The notes: generated from the sequence alone by a model not told the origin. DNA of 64,000 bases from Brevibacterium atlanticum (GCF_011617245.1 NZ_CP050152.1:3772503-3836502); one strand, 5' to 3'. Shown: positions 45,022 to 54,160, counted from the first letter of the stretch. Program-made: numbers and translations.

Positions 45022-45061
45022 GGCTCCCGGGCCGCGGGCTGCAAGCTGCGGTTGCGGGTTC

Positions 45062-45082
45062 GGGCCAGCCTGATGCTGGCCC
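45062..45082 (+). terminator. Hairpin after clpB
   Basis: A perfect 8-bp stem GGGCCAGC (45062-45069) with GCTGGCCC (45075-45082), 40 bases after the clpB stop and directly before the family B palindrome. Confidence 0.55.
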
Positions 45083-45087
45083 AGAGC

Positions 45088-45157
45088 CGAATGGCACACG
45101 TTTCTCTGAATAGCCCGCGTTCTTCGGTGAGCGTTTCAGAGAAACGTGTGCCATTCG
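45088..45157 (-). repeat. Palindromic element, family B copy 2 (perfect)
   Basis: Perfect 23-bp arms (45088-45110 and 45135-45157) around a 24-base loop. Read on the minus strand the loop begins ACGCTCACCGAAGAACG, matching the centre of the copy at 24951-25015. It ends beside the stop codon of the HTTM gene, so it may also terminate transcription between two convergent genes. Confidence 0.75.
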
Positions 45158-46441
45158 TCATCTGCCGGCCTTCGCACCGGTTCCACCCGCGGCCCGCGGC
45201 GCGGTCGATGTCCACCAGTGTCTGAGGTAGGCGGCGAGCTTCGCGAACGACCGGTCGCGGATGAAGATCGCGTCGACGGCGATCATCGTCAGCGAGAACC
45301 ACGGCAGGCCCATGAGCAGCGCGATGCCGAGGTGGAAGGACAGGATGCCGAGCAGACCGACGATCCGGGTGTAGCGGTTGAAGAGCATGAAGGGGAACGC
45401 GCACTGGAAGAGGATCGACCCCCACGAGATCGCCACCACCATCGGCCCCCATGCCGTCATCAGGTCTGAGAGCACCGGCCACGTCCCGAACTGCTGCGTG
45501 TGCAGGGGGTTGTAGACGGCGAAGCCGTGCTGCCACGCGGCGCCGCCGGCCTTGTACAGGCCGCCGGACATGTAGATCGCGCACACCTGGAACGCGAGGA
45601 CGACGATGGCGAGGTTGTTCGCCATGATGAGCGCCCACCGCCACGAGCCGCCGTCCGTCTCCGGGAAGCGAGGACTCCGTGCCCGACGCCTGGCATCGAG
45701 CGACCACCGCCGAGTCGTGTCGGCGAAGAGGAGAGCGATCAGGAACATGCGGTAGGCGTTGTCGCCCTGATCCCCGGCCCCGTCGTTGAGCTCGATGAAG
45801 CTCACCCACAGCACGAGGTAGAACGGCAGGACGATCCGCGTCCGCCACCCGAGGATGATCACCACGGCCAAGACCGCCAGACCGATCATCATCGCCGTGA
45901 ACAGCGGCGGCACAGTCACCGCCCGGTGGAAGAGCGAGAAGAGCCAGATGTTCGGGAAATCGCTCTTCGGTGCGGCGATCTCGCCGTTCCAGGCCGATCC
46001 CACGCCGAACGTGTAGTGCCGTGCGTTGAAGTTCGTGAGGATGAGGCCGAGCCCGGTGATCCCGATGAGGATCCGCGTCACCGCGAGCCCGTAGGTCGCG
46101 TGATAGCGGCCGGTGAGCATCTCCTCGAGCCAGTTCCAGCCGTTCGCGATCTTCGTCCGCACGAGCGTCGTCAGCGGAACGAGTCCGACCGCGCCGACGC
46201 CGTCATAGTCGCGATCCCTCGCCGAGGCGGCCGTACCGTCATCGTCGCGATCCCTCGCCGAGGCAGCCGTACCGTCATCGTCGCGATCCCTCGCTGAGGC
46301 GACCGTTCCGTCACCGTGGACCGCTTCGTCACCGCGCAGCGCAGAGTCCTTCGCCCGCTTCTTCGCCGAGGCGGTCGTGGCCTCCTCGTAGACCGGCACG
46401 TCGCCCGCCCCATCCTTCGGGGTCGTCTCGTCACTGTTCAC
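45158..46441 (-). CDS. HTTM domain membrane protein (vitamin K-dependent carboxylase-like)
   Basis: A 427-residue membrane protein. Residues 1-90 are hydrophilic and contain three tandem 11-residue units (DDGTAASARDR, about 45-80). Then come about seven membrane segments of the HTTM domain, the horizontally transferred relative of the gamma-carboxylase membrane domain: LAVTRILIGITGLGLILTNF, LFTAMMIGLAVLAVVIILGW, WVSFIELNDGAGDQGDNAYR, and a C-terminal SFHLGIALLMGLPWFSLTMI. The carboxylase C-terminal domain is missing. GTG 46441 overlaps the DUF5819 gene by 11 bases, so the two proteins probably work together. Two GCCGAGGCGG copies lie in the repeat region. Confidence 0.88.
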   Translation of the reverse strand: MNSDETTPKDGAGDVPVYEEATTASAKKRAKDSALRGDEAVHGDGTVASARDRDDDGTAASARDRDDDGTAASARDRDYDGVGAVGLVPLTTLVRTKIANGWNWLEEMLTGRYHATYGLAVTRILIGITGLGLILTNFNARHYTFGVGSAWNGEIAAPKSDFPNIWLFSLFHRAVTVPPLFTAMMIGLAVLAVVIILGWRTRIVLPFYLVLWVSFIELNDGAGDQGDNAYRMFLIALLFADTTRRWSLDARRRARSPRFPETDGGSWRWALIMANNLAIVVLAFQVCAIYMSGGLYKAGGAAWQHGFAVYNPLHTQQFGTWPVLSDLMTAWGPMVVAISWGSILFQCAFPFMLFNRYTRIVGLLGILSFHLGIALLMGLPWFSLTMIAVDAIFIRDRSFAKLAAYLRHWWTSTAPRAAGGTGAKAGR

Positions 46442-47219
46442 CGACGCACCTCACTTCGTCGGAGGAGCAGAAGTACTTCGTAAACTCCTCTTGGGACTGA
46501 TGCTTCTCGGTCACGAGCGCACGCCATCCCACCGGCACCGGCTGAATGTCGGGACGTTCGGCGTTCTTGTCGTTGCGGTCGGCGAAGGGCACCACATTCC
46601 GGCGGGCCGCCTGATACTGGACGCGCTGGACATCGTCACCCCAGATCGCCTTCGCCACCTGCGTCGCATAAGCCGTGGCCGTGTGCTCGCTCTCGAGGTA
46701 GGACGACACCGTGTTCTTCGGATCGTCGTACTCCTTCAGCTTCGTCTCCAACCGGTCGACCGAGTCATCGCCCTTGAAGTAGTCGAGCTTGACGATCGCC
46801 TTCTGATCGTCGGGCAGGTCCTCCCACGAACCCTTGATGTCCGAAGCCACACCGATGCCCAGCCCGGCCGACCGCGGTGGGAACAGTTTGTACGTCGAGT
46901 GGTCGAGTTCGACGTCTGTGGCCCTGACCCACTGGGTGATCTCCTCGCCCTTGTCGGTCTTGATCACCGCGCGGACGTCGAAGTAGTAGTCGCCGTTGAT
47001 CGGCTCGGGTGCGAACACGCTCCACGACTGACCCCACATCGGAATCATGTACTTCGACAGCAGATCTCCGGGGATGACCTCTCTCAATGTCGAGGAGGGG
47101 GCGATCCACAGGAAGCTGGCGAAGAGGTGGAAGCCGGTGATCGCCATGGCGATCACCATCAGGGTCCGCTTCACCGCCGAACGTGGCCGAGGTCTGTCTT
47201 CGGTCGGCTTGTTGTCCAT
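46431..47219 (-). CDS. DUF5819 family protein
   Basis: A 262-residue protein with one N-terminal membrane anchor (TLMVIAMAITGFHLFASFLW, about 19-38) and a predicted extracytoplasmic domain. YMIPMWGQSWSVFAPEPING (about 57-76) is the DUF5819 landmark; similar WxxFAPxP segments occur in proteins encoded beside HTTM genes. A single Cys pair occurs near the C-terminus (FCSSDEVRCVGEQ). It is first in a two-gene operon with the HTTM protein. Function unknown. Confidence 0.87.
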   Translation of the reverse strand: MDNKPTEDRPRPRSAVKRTLMVIAMAITGFHLFASFLWIAPSSTLREVIPGDLLSKYMIPMWGQSWSVFAPEPINGDYYFDVRAVIKTDKGEEITQWVRATDVELDHSTYKLFPPRSAGLGIGVASDIKGSWEDLPDDQKAIVKLDYFKGDDSVDRLETKLKEYDDPKNTVSSYLESEHTATAYATQVAKAIWGDDVQRVQYQAARRNVVPFADRNDKNAERPDIQPVPVGWRALVTEKHQSQEEFTKYFCSSDEVRCVGEQ

Positions 47220-47461
47220 CTCGGTTCCAAATTCTCTTAAGCGTCTACTCGTGCCGGCACCGGATCAGAAGCCCGTCCGGGCCGCTCTCCGACGTCCGTG
47301 GTGACGGCACACAGTCATTAGGGTACTTCAGCCGCGGCAATGATTTCCCTGCTCGGCGGACATCTCCGGCCTGGTGTCGGCGGCAGAATCCCTGGTCGAA
47401 CAATCATCCCACCCCCCGCACTGAGCCCACCTTTCCGACCCGCCCAGGGCACCAAGTCGCC

Positions 47462-48637
47462 TTACCGCAGCGATCGCAGCCAGTCCTTGACCGCCTCGGT
47501 GCTCTCCCCCAGCCGCGGCGGTGCCAGCTCATAGCTGGCGGGCGTCTGGGAGAGTCGGATCGGGTTGGCGACGGTGGGGATGACACGATCGCCGGCCCCC
47601 GCCTCGGCGACGGGATCGAGCCCCAGCGATGCTGCCAGGTCCACGCCTTCGGCGATCGAGTTGATCGGTGCGCAGGGCAGCCCCGCCTCGGTGAGGATGT
47701 CGAACCATTCCTGGTTCGTCTTCGCACCAAGCGCCGCGATCAGCCCGGGTTCGAGTTCGGCCCGGTGGACGTTGCGGTCGGCGAAGTTCGCGAACCTTTC
47801 GTCTTCAGCCCATTCGGGGTGGCCGAGCACCTCGGCGAGGCGGGCGAACTGCTTGTCGTTGCCGCAGGCGATGATGATCTGGCCCTCCGCAGTGGGCATC
47901 GGCTGGTACGGGTAGAGGCTCGGGTGCTCGTTGCCCATCGCTCGCGGCACCACCCCGCCGGCCACATATGCCGAGGTCTGATTCGCCAGGCCCGACAGCG
48001 CCGAGGACAGCAGATTCGTCTCGACGAGCTGGCCCACCCCAGTGTCCTTCCGACGGGTGAGCGCGGCGAGGATGCCCACCGCCGTGTGCAGCCCGGTGAA
48101 CACGTCGACGACGGCGACACCGGCCTTGACCGGGCCCGATTCCGCCGAGCCGGTGACGGACATGAACCCGGACAGGCCCTGGATGAGCAGGTCGTACCCG
48201 GGCATCGGATTGTCCCTGCCGAACCCGGTCACGGAGGCGTAGACGATGCCCGGGTTGACCGCGGCGACCGTGTCGTAGTCGAGGCCGTACTTCGCCAATC
48301 CCCCGGCCTTGAAGTTCTCGACGAGGACGTCGGAGCGTGCGGCCAGCTGCTGTGCGAAGGCGAGATCGTCATCGTCCTTGAAGTCGAGCACGACCGAATG
48401 CTTGTTCCGATTAGCCGTGAGGAAGTACGTGGCATCGTCCCCTCGCCGAGGCGGTGCCCAGTGCCGTGTATCGTCCCCGGTCTTCCCCTCGACCTTGATG
48501 ACCGTGGCGCCGAGATCCGCGAGCATCATCGTCGCGTACGGGCCGGCGAGCACCCGCGAGAAGTCGGCGACGAGCGTTCCGGCCAGCGGCCCCGTCCCAC
48601 GCCGGCCGAATGACTCCTGCAGATCCTGGTCTTCCAC
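47462..48637 (-). CDS. CaiB/BaiF family (class III) CoA-transferase
   Basis: A 391-residue acyl-CoA transferase moving CoA between carboxylic acids. The N-terminal GTLVADFSRVLAGPYATMMLADLGATVIKVE is the family hallmark, followed by NRNKHSVVLDFKD, the catalytic Asp region of class III enzymes around GYDLLIQGLSGFMSVTG, and the C-terminal LRRLGESTEAV-type end (APPRLGESTEAVKDWLRSLR). GTG 48637 is chosen because AAGGAGG lies six bases upstream; the frame extends to another GTG at 48655 without a ribosome-binding site. Substrate unknown. Confidence 0.9.
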   Translation of the reverse strand: MEDQDLQESFGRRGTGPLAGTLVADFSRVLAGPYATMMLADLGATVIKVEGKTGDDTRHWAPPRRGDDATYFLTANRNKHSVVLDFKDDDDLAFAQQLAARSDVLVENFKAGGLAKYGLDYDTVAAVNPGIVYASVTGFGRDNPMPGYDLLIQGLSGFMSVTGSAESGPVKAGVAVVDVFTGLHTAVGILAALTRRKDTGVGQLVETNLLSSALSGLANQTSAYVAGGVVPRAMGNEHPSLYPYQPMPTAEGQIIIACGNDKQFARLAEVLGHPEWAEDERFANFADRNVHRAELEPGLIAALGAKTNQEWFDILTEAGLPCAPINSIAEGVDLAASLGLDPVAEAGAGDRVIPTVANPIRLSQTPASYELAPPRLGESTEAVKDWLRSLR

Positions 48638-48851
48638 TTCCTGCCTCCTTCGCACGCGATCGAACGCTGGCTGCGCGCCAGGTCATTGACTCCACGCCAA
48701 ACTATACGGACTGCCGATCACGCCCACTGCCCGGTCTCGGCGCTGTGCTTCGGCTGACGTGCGGCCGCCGGTAGGGGTACGGAATCCGTCGCGCCCGAAC
48801 CGTGCGAGATCGCTAGACTCGAGCCAAGCTCCACCGTCGAAGGGACCAACG

Positions 48852-49886
48852 ATGACCTTGCACATGCCTGCCGAGACCGCGGCCCAGGACCGCGTCTGGA
48901 TGGCGTTCCCATCTTCGGGCTACGCGCTCGGCGACACGGAGGCGGAGGCCGAGGCCGCCCGTGCCACCTGGGCGGCCGTCGCCCGCGCCACGAGCGAATT
49001 CACCCCTGTCACGGTCGTCGTCACGAGTGCACAGACGGACCAGGCCGAGCGCCACCTCGGCGAGGGGATCACTCATCCGATCACGCTCGTGAATGCGGAA
49101 CTCGACGACGCGTGGATGCGTGACATCGGGCCGAGCTTCGTCGTCGATGACGATGGCAGACTGCGCGCGGTGGACTGGGTGTTCAACGGTTGGGGTGCGC
49201 AGGAGTGGGCGACATGGGATCACGATGAGCACATCGGCCGGTTCGTCGCGGAGCTCGCCGGCACTCCTGTCGTCGACTCGCAGCTGCGCAACGAAGGCGG
49301 CGGGTTCCATGTCGACGGGAAGGGAACGGTGCTGGCCACGCGCAGCGTCCAGCTCGATCCGGGCCGCAATCCGGGGATGAGTGAGGCCGAGGTCGAAGCG
49401 GAGTTCGCGCGGACGATCGGAGCGACGAAGGTCATCTGGCTCGACCGCGGGCTGCATCGGGACAACCAGACCTTCGGCACCCGTGGGCATGTCGACATCG
49501 TCGCCACGATGCCCAGTCCCGGGGTCGTGCTCGTCCACGATCAGCGCAATCCTGAGCACCCGGACTTCGAATTCAGTCGGGCGCTCAAGGAGCAGTTCGC
49601 CGCTGAGACCACCGCCGACGGTGTGCCCTTCGAGGTGGTGCCGATTCCAGCACCCGAGGTGCTGCGCGACGAGGAGGGGTGGGTCGACTACTCCTACGTC
49701 AACCATCTGGTCACGAACGGCGGAGTCATCGCCTGCACCTTCGACGACCCGATGGACGCCGAGGCGGCCGAGATCCTCCGGCGCGTGTACCCGGGCCGGA
49801 AGATCGTCGGAGTCGATGCGCGTGAGCTCTACGCCCGCGGCGGCGGGATCCACTGCATCACCCAGCAGCAGCCGAGCGTGGGGTGA
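48852..49886 (+). CDS. aguA: Agmatine deiminase
   Basis: A 344-residue peptidyl-arginine-deiminase-fold enzyme hydrolysing agmatine to N-carbamoylputrescine and ammonia. RVWMAFPSSGYALGD at the N-terminus, DDAWMRDIGPSFVVDD with the guanidinium-binding Asp, NEGGGFHVDGKGTVLAT, TFGTRGHVDIVATM with the catalytic His, and GGGIHCITQQQP with the nucleophilic Cys335 are all visible. AAGGGA precedes ATG 48852. No putrescine pathway partner gene is adjacent, so it may serve polyamine synthesis or agmatine use as a nitrogen source. Confidence 0.94.
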   Translation: MTLHMPAETAAQDRVWMAFPSSGYALGDTEAEAEAARATWAAVARATSEFTPVTVVVTSAQTDQAERHLGEGITHPITLVNAELDDAWMRDIGPSFVVDDDGRLRAVDWVFNGWGAQEWATWDHDEHIGRFVAELAGTPVVDSQLRNEGGGFHVDGKGTVLATRSVQLDPGRNPGMSEAEVEAEFARTIGATKVIWLDRGLHRDNQTFGTRGHVDIVATMPSPGVVLVHDQRNPEHPDFEFSRALKEQFAAETTADGVPFEVVPIPAPEVLRDEEGWVDYSYVNHLVTNGGVIACTFDDPMDAEAAEILRRVYPGRKIVGVDARELYARGGGIHCITQQQPSVG

Positions 49887-50053
49887 GTACTCACTCGCCA
49901 GGGACGTGCCGTCGGCATGCCTCACGAGCGCGTCTCGGTATAAGCTGGTGAGGAAGGACACAGTGCACGTGCGCTGATCACACCGAAGTCCGGATCTGTG
50001 TCCCGCAGCAGTGCGGGTCACAGCGACAGCAAGTTGCGAAGAGGAGCAGGACT

Positions 50054-50542
50054 ATGAAGAAGAGATTGATTCTCCTGGCCGGTCTCGGAGTCGGATTCAT
50101 TCTCGGATCACGCACCGGACGCCAGAGCTATGAACGGCTCAAGGCGCAGGCTCAGGATCTGTGGACCGACCCCCGCGTCCAGGACACCGTCGAGAAGGCC
50201 AACCAGTCCATCCGCGAGAAGTCCCCGGCTGTCGCCGACGCCGTACAGACCGCCGCGGACAAGGTCAACGCCGCAGCGGCAACGAACTCACCCGTCTCCG
50301 AATTCGACGGCGACGAGGACGGTTCGCCCACCTCGACGAACTCATCCGCAAGTGCGGCGAAGGGTGCCTCGACCGGCTCGGCCGGTGCGGCCAAGGGCGC
50401 CTCGACGGGTTCGACCGGCGGAGCGAAGAGCACTCCGAAGAACGCATCGACCAGCGCTCACGAGAAGACGCACGATTCGATCGGCGACCCGGAGCGTCAC
50501 CTCGACGATGAAGGCCCAGCCGGACTCTCCGACGACGACTGA
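50054..50542 (+). CDS. YtxH-like small protein with disordered tail
   Basis: A 162-residue protein. The N-terminal segment MKKRLILLAGLGVGFILGSRTGRQSYERLKAQAQDL has a short hydrophobic helix with glycine zipper followed by the Arg-rich turn typical of YtxH-like proteins. Residues about 37-75 are helical. From about 76 to 162 the protein is low complexity, with two near-identical AAKGASTGS units and an acidic end. A hairpin follows the gene at 50570-50605. The role is unknown; such proteins are often stress-induced and peripheral to the membrane. Confidence 0.8.
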   Translation: MKKRLILLAGLGVGFILGSRTGRQSYERLKAQAQDLWTDPRVQDTVEKANQSIREKSPAVADAVQTAADKVNAAAATNSPVSEFDGDEDGSPTSTNSSASAAKGASTGSAGAAKGASTGSTGGAKSTPKNASTSAHEKTHDSIGDPERHLDDEGPAGLSDDD

Positions 50543-50569
50543 GTCGCCGCCGACGCACATTCGGCACTG

Positions 50570-50605
50570 AAGGGCGGCGGGACCGATCGCGATCCTGCCG
50601 CCTTT
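50570..50605 (+). terminator. Terminator after the YtxH-like gene
   Basis: A 13-bp stem (50570-50582 with 50593-50605) containing two G-U pairs as read on the plus strand, 10-base loop. It separates the YtxH-like gene from the convergent cardiolipin synthase. Confidence 0.7.
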
Positions 50606-50700
50606 CGCTGTCTCCCGCGTTGTCCCGCGCTGTCTCGGTTCGCGATCCGCTTGCCCCTCCGTGCACCGCCGGGCCAGAACGCCTCGCACGCGGCCGGCGT

Positions 50701-52197
50701 CTACAGCAGCGAACTCGTCAGCCGCGCGACGTTCTCCACGTACTTCTTCAGCAGCGGCCGATTCGCCCATTCTTCGGCGTCGAGTTCGACGGAGTTCGGG
50801 GCGTAGCGTTCGGCCTCGAGGTCGTACATGCGCTGAGTGAACTCCTTATTGACGATGAACATCGTCACCTCGAGGTTCATCGCAAACGAGCGCTCGTCCA
50901 TGTTCGAGGAGCCGACGATCGAGACCTCGTCGTCGATGATGAGGAACTTCGAGTGCAGCACCGTCGGGGCGTGGTACATGAAGATCCGCACCCCGGCCCG
51001 AACGAGGTCGTCATAGTAGGACTGCTGAGCCTTGTGCGTGAGCCAGTGATCGCTGGTCTCACCCACGTACAGGCGGACATCGACACCCGACCTGGCCTCG
51101 GTGGTCAGGGCGTGGAGCAGCGACTCATCGGGCACGAAGTACGGTGAACACACGACGACGGTGCGGTTCGCGTTGTAGATGAGGTGGTTGAACAGCCGCA
51201 GATTGTTCTCGTCCTCGAACCCCGGTCCCGAGGGCACGACCTGGGCCTGAATGCCGCCGGACTCAGGTGCCTCGAGGTCGAAGCTGTCGGGTTCGTCGAT
51301 GATCTCATCGGTCTCCGAATACCAGTCGGTGACGAACACCGCATCGAGTTCCTCGACGACCGGTCCGCGGCACTCGAGCGACAGGTCCTTCCACTGGAAG
51401 CCCTTCCGCAGATTCCGCCGCTTGTTGTAGGAGCGGTCGATGATGTTCTGCGAACCGGTGAACGCCACGTCGCCATCGACGACGAGGATCTTGCGATGAT
51501 TGCGCAGGTCGGGCCGCTGGTACTCACCTCGCCAGGGGCGGATCGGCAGCGCCCGCCGCCAGCTGACGCCCGAATCGTCGAGGCGTCTGACCAGCTCCGA
51601 ATAGCCCGGATACCCCAACGATCCGACATGATCGATGAGTATCCGCACCCTCACCCCGCGCCGATGCGCGGCCAGCAGCGATTCGAGCAGCCGTCTCGTC
51701 GTGTCATCGATCGCGACGATATAGAACTCGAAGTGCACGTACCGCTCAGCCTGGTCGACGGCGTCGGCCATCGCCCCCATGCACTCGTGGTTGTCCACGT
51801 GCAGGTCGAAGGCGTTACCGTGGGTCATCGGCAGCGCTCCGAGGTCGAAGTTCAGCTGTGCGGCGGTGCTCAGCGGCTCGGGCATGTGCGCGTGTTCGCC
51901 GATGATCGGCCGATTGCGCAGCTGGTCGCGGATGAGGTCGTTGATCTGGGACTGCTTGTCCCGCCGCCGCTTCGGCAGCTTCGACGAACCGAGCAGCAGG
52001 AACGCGAGGATGCCCACATAGGGGATGAGGAAGATCGCCAGCAGCCACCCGAGCGCGACCGAGGGCTTGCGGTTGTGCGGAATCCAGCCGATCGCGATGA
52101 TGCGGATCACGAGGTCGATGAGCAGCAGGACGAAGATCAGCCAATTCGGCCACGCCTGATCGATCGTGATGAACGGATAGATTTCGAAGTTGCTCAT
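50701..52197 (-). CDS. cls: Cardiolipin synthase
   Basis: A 498-residue phospholipase D superfamily enzyme making cardiolipin from phosphatidylglycerol. Two N-terminal membrane helices (about 15-60; WLIFVLLLIDLVIRIIAIGW and LGWLLAIFLIPYVGILAFLL) form the PLDc_N domain. Two HKD sites are present: NHRKILVVDGDVAFTGSQNI and LHSKFLIIDDEVSIVGSSNM, each with Asp and a downstream Gly-Ser. YVHFEFYIV precedes the first site as in other bacterial Cls. ATG 52197. It is divergent from the Nudix gene. Confidence 0.94.
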   Translation of the reverse strand: MSNFEIYPFITIDQAWPNWLIFVLLLIDLVIRIIAIGWIPHNRKPSVALGWLLAIFLIPYVGILAFLLLGSSKLPKRRRDKQSQINDLIRDQLRNRPIIGEHAHMPEPLSTAAQLNFDLGALPMTHGNAFDLHVDNHECMGAMADAVDQAERYVHFEFYIVAIDDTTRRLLESLLAAHRRGVRVRILIDHVGSLGYPGYSELVRRLDDSGVSWRRALPIRPWRGEYQRPDLRNHRKILVVDGDVAFTGSQNIIDRSYNKRRNLRKGFQWKDLSLECRGPVVEELDAVFVTDWYSETDEIIDEPDSFDLEAPESGGIQAQVVPSGPGFEDENNLRLFNHLIYNANRTVVVCSPYFVPDESLLHALTTEARSGVDVRLYVGETSDHWLTHKAQQSYYDDLVRAGVRIFMYHAPTVLHSKFLIIDDEVSIVGSSNMDERSFAMNLEVTMFIVNKEFTQRMYDLEAERYAPNSVELDAEEWANRPLLKKYVENVARLTSSLL

Positions 52198-52512
52198 AGT
52201 TTGCCCGTTCAGCCCCGCCCTGGTTGGTCAACGGATGGGTTCCGCGCCTCACCGGGAGGCTGTCGCTTCGTCTCCCATCGTATCGTGACACCTCCCCTGT
52301 GTATGCGGGGCCGTGCCCTCTGACCACGGAAATCGCCCGTTGCCTGCTGCGGGGCCGCCTCGGCGAGGCCGCCGCGCACCGAGGTGGGGAACGCGGAAGG
52401 ATCTGCCCCGCGTCCACTCCACGAGGCCGCCGCCGCACCGAAGGGGGAAACTGAATGGAACCGCCCCGCCGTCCCTCGCCGAGGCGGCCGCGGGCATACT
52501 GGGAGATGACGT
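52198..52512. promoter_or_regulatory. Divergent region between cls and Nudix gene
   Basis: About 315 GC-rich bases. Two GCCGAGGCGG copies (52355-52364 as complement, 52478-52487) are present, plus a loose repeat of CGAGGCCGCCGC followed by CACCGA near 52365 and 52420. I see no clear operator or reading frame. Confidence 0.45.
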
Positions 52513-53241
52513 GTGCAGGCGAGAGCGAAGGTGCTGAGAGTGATCCGAGACATCAATCCCGAGGGTTCCGACCGTTCGGACAAGGCCGACGCCGCCAGCC
52601 GCGGACCCGACGTCGCCGACCCCGCGGCGGTGCCGGTTCGGCCCGCCGTGAGTGTCCTCATGCTCCGCGACGGGGCCGATGGTCTCGAGGTCTTCGTCCA
52701 ACATCGGGTCTCGACGATGGACTTCGCCGCCGGCGTCGTCGTCTTCCCCGGCGGTCGCGTCGATCCCGTCGACCGGGAGTCCGCCCCTGCCATCACCGTG
52801 CCCGATCCGACCGTGCACACTTCCGCCTGGTCGCAGTCGACCATCGCCGAGGCGGCCGACGGGTGGCGCGTCCTGCTCGCCACCGCTGTGCGCGAGGTCC
52901 AGGAGGAGACCGGAGCCGTGCTCGATCCCGGCGGGCTGATGCCGTGGGCGAACTGGGTGACCCCGATCGGTCGGCCCAAGCGCTTCGACACCTACTTCTA
53001 TGTCATCGCCGCACCCGAGCTGGCCGCCGCCCACCATCAGACGACGGAGGCGCACACGAGCGAATGGCTGCCGGTCGCCGGGATCCTCGAATCCGAGGGC
53101 GAAGGGACGCTCAAGCTCATGCGACCCACGTTCGTGCTGCTGCGTGAACTCGCCGGCTTCGCGAACGTCGCCGAGGTGCTTGGAACCAAGCGTGCCGTCG
53201 ATCCCGTCCGCCCGGACTTCCCCTCCAACCGAGGAGCCTGA
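52513..53241 (+). CDS. NUDIX hydrolase, NUDT19-like
   Basis: A 242-residue Nudix protein, probably cleaving a CoA- or nucleotide-linked pyrophosphate. The Nudix box is split: FPGGRVDP (about 78-85) and REVQEETGAVL (127-137) are about 30 residues further apart than usual, the insertion seen in the NUDT19/RP2 branch. The N-terminus (1-45) is a polar tail. GTG 52513 is used, with GGGAG a few bases upstream; other GTG codons at 52531 and 52540 are possible starts. Its stop lies one base from the stop of the convergent crotonase gene. Confidence 0.88.
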   Translation: MQARAKVLRVIRDINPEGSDRSDKADAASRGPDVADPAAVPVRPAVSVLMLRDGADGLEVFVQHRVSTMDFAAGVVVFPGGRVDPVDRESAPAITVPDPTVHTSAWSQSTIAEAADGWRVLLATAVREVQEETGAVLDPGGLMPWANWVTPIGRPKRFDTYFYVIAAPELAAAHHQTTEAHTSEWLPVAGILESEGEGTLKLMRPTFVLLRELAGFANVAEVLGTKRAVDPVRPDFPSNRGA

Positions 53242-53242
53242 C

Positions 53243-54160
53243 TCAGCGCTTCGCGCGTGCCTTCATGGCCGCGAGGCGTTCGGCGACGACCTCCTGCTGT
53301 TCCTCGGTGCCGAGCAGTGCGGCCAGAGCTTCCTGTTCGGCGTCGAGTCCGGTGCTGAGATCGGAGTCGTAGGAGAGGTCGACGAGCCGCTTGGCCCACA
53401 CCAGCGCCGAACGCGACTGTCCGGCGATCTGTGCGGCGAGTTCGAGAGCGCGGGCGATCGGGTCCTCGGCGACCTCATCGACGAGACCGATGCGGAACGC
53501 TTCCTCCGCGCCGATCGTGTCGGCGGTGACGATGAGCTTCTTCGCCTGCGCGGGACCGACGAGTCGCGGCAGCAGCTGGGTGCCGCACATGTCGGGGATG
53601 ATGCCCCACTTGACCTCCATGAGCGAGAGCTTCACATCGGGGGCGGCCACTCTCATGTCCGCGCCCAGGGCGATCTGGAATCCGCCGCCGAGCGCTGCCC
53701 CGCGGACCGCGGCGATGACCGGCACCTCGACGAGCGACCAGACATGCACAGCCTTCTGTGCCAGTGCCCGAGCCGAACCGAGGCGGGTGCCGACCTGGAC
53801 CACCGTGTCCAAGGAGTCCTCGGACTGTGCCTCGACAACGGCGTCGGTCCCCTCGGAAGCGGTTCCCGCCTCGGTGGTCGAAGCGGTCCCCTCTTCCTCC
53901 GCGGTCGAACGCGTCGCAGTCCCGGACTTCGCGATCCGAGCCATTTCGGTGAAGTCGAGTCCGGCGCTGAAGGCCCGTCCCCGACCGGACAGGACCACAG
54001 CCTTGACCTCGGTCGATTGCCTGAGTGCCAGCCCCGCCTCGACGAGGTCTTCGAAGACCTCACGGGTCAGTGAGTTGAGCTTCTCGGCACGGTCGATCTC
54101 GACATGGGCGACGCCGTCGCTGAGGCTGTAGACGACGGTCTCGTTCGCGGTCTGGGGCAT
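53243..54160 (-). CDS. Crotonase/enoyl-CoA hydratase family protein with low-complexity insertion
   Basis: A 305-residue crotonase-fold protein. RAFSAGLDFTEM (about 62-73) and VRGAALGGGFQIALGADMRV are the oxyanion-hole segments, and LMEVKWGIIPDMCGTQLLPR follows the pattern of dienoyl-CoA isomerase-like members, with Glu at the second catalytic position and Gln at the first. An insertion of about 37 residues (78-114, Thr/Ala/Glu/Ser-rich) follows the first loop and accounts for the greater length (about 305 against the usual 260). ATG 54160. Convergent with the Nudix gene. Confidence 0.88.
   Translation of the reverse strand: MPQTANETVVYSLSDGVAHVEIDRAEKLNSLTREVFEDLVEAGLALRQSTEVKAVVLSGRGRAFSAGLDFTEMARIAKSGTATRSTAEEEGTASTTEAGTASEGTDAVVEAQSEDSLDTVVQVGTRLGSARALAQKAVHVWSLVEVPVIAAVRGAALGGGFQIALGADMRVAAPDVKLSLMEVKWGIIPDMCGTQLLPRLVGPAQAKKLIVTADTIGAEEAFRIGLVDEVAEDPIARALELAAQIAGQSRSALVWAKRLVDLSYDSDLSTGLDAEQEALAALLGTEEQQEVVAERLAAMKARAKR

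Noticed and set aside
46200..46300. Possible CRISPR-like or satellite repeat
   Set aside because: The three 33-bp units are contiguous, in frame and encode an 11-residue repeat in the HTTM protein; there are no spacers.
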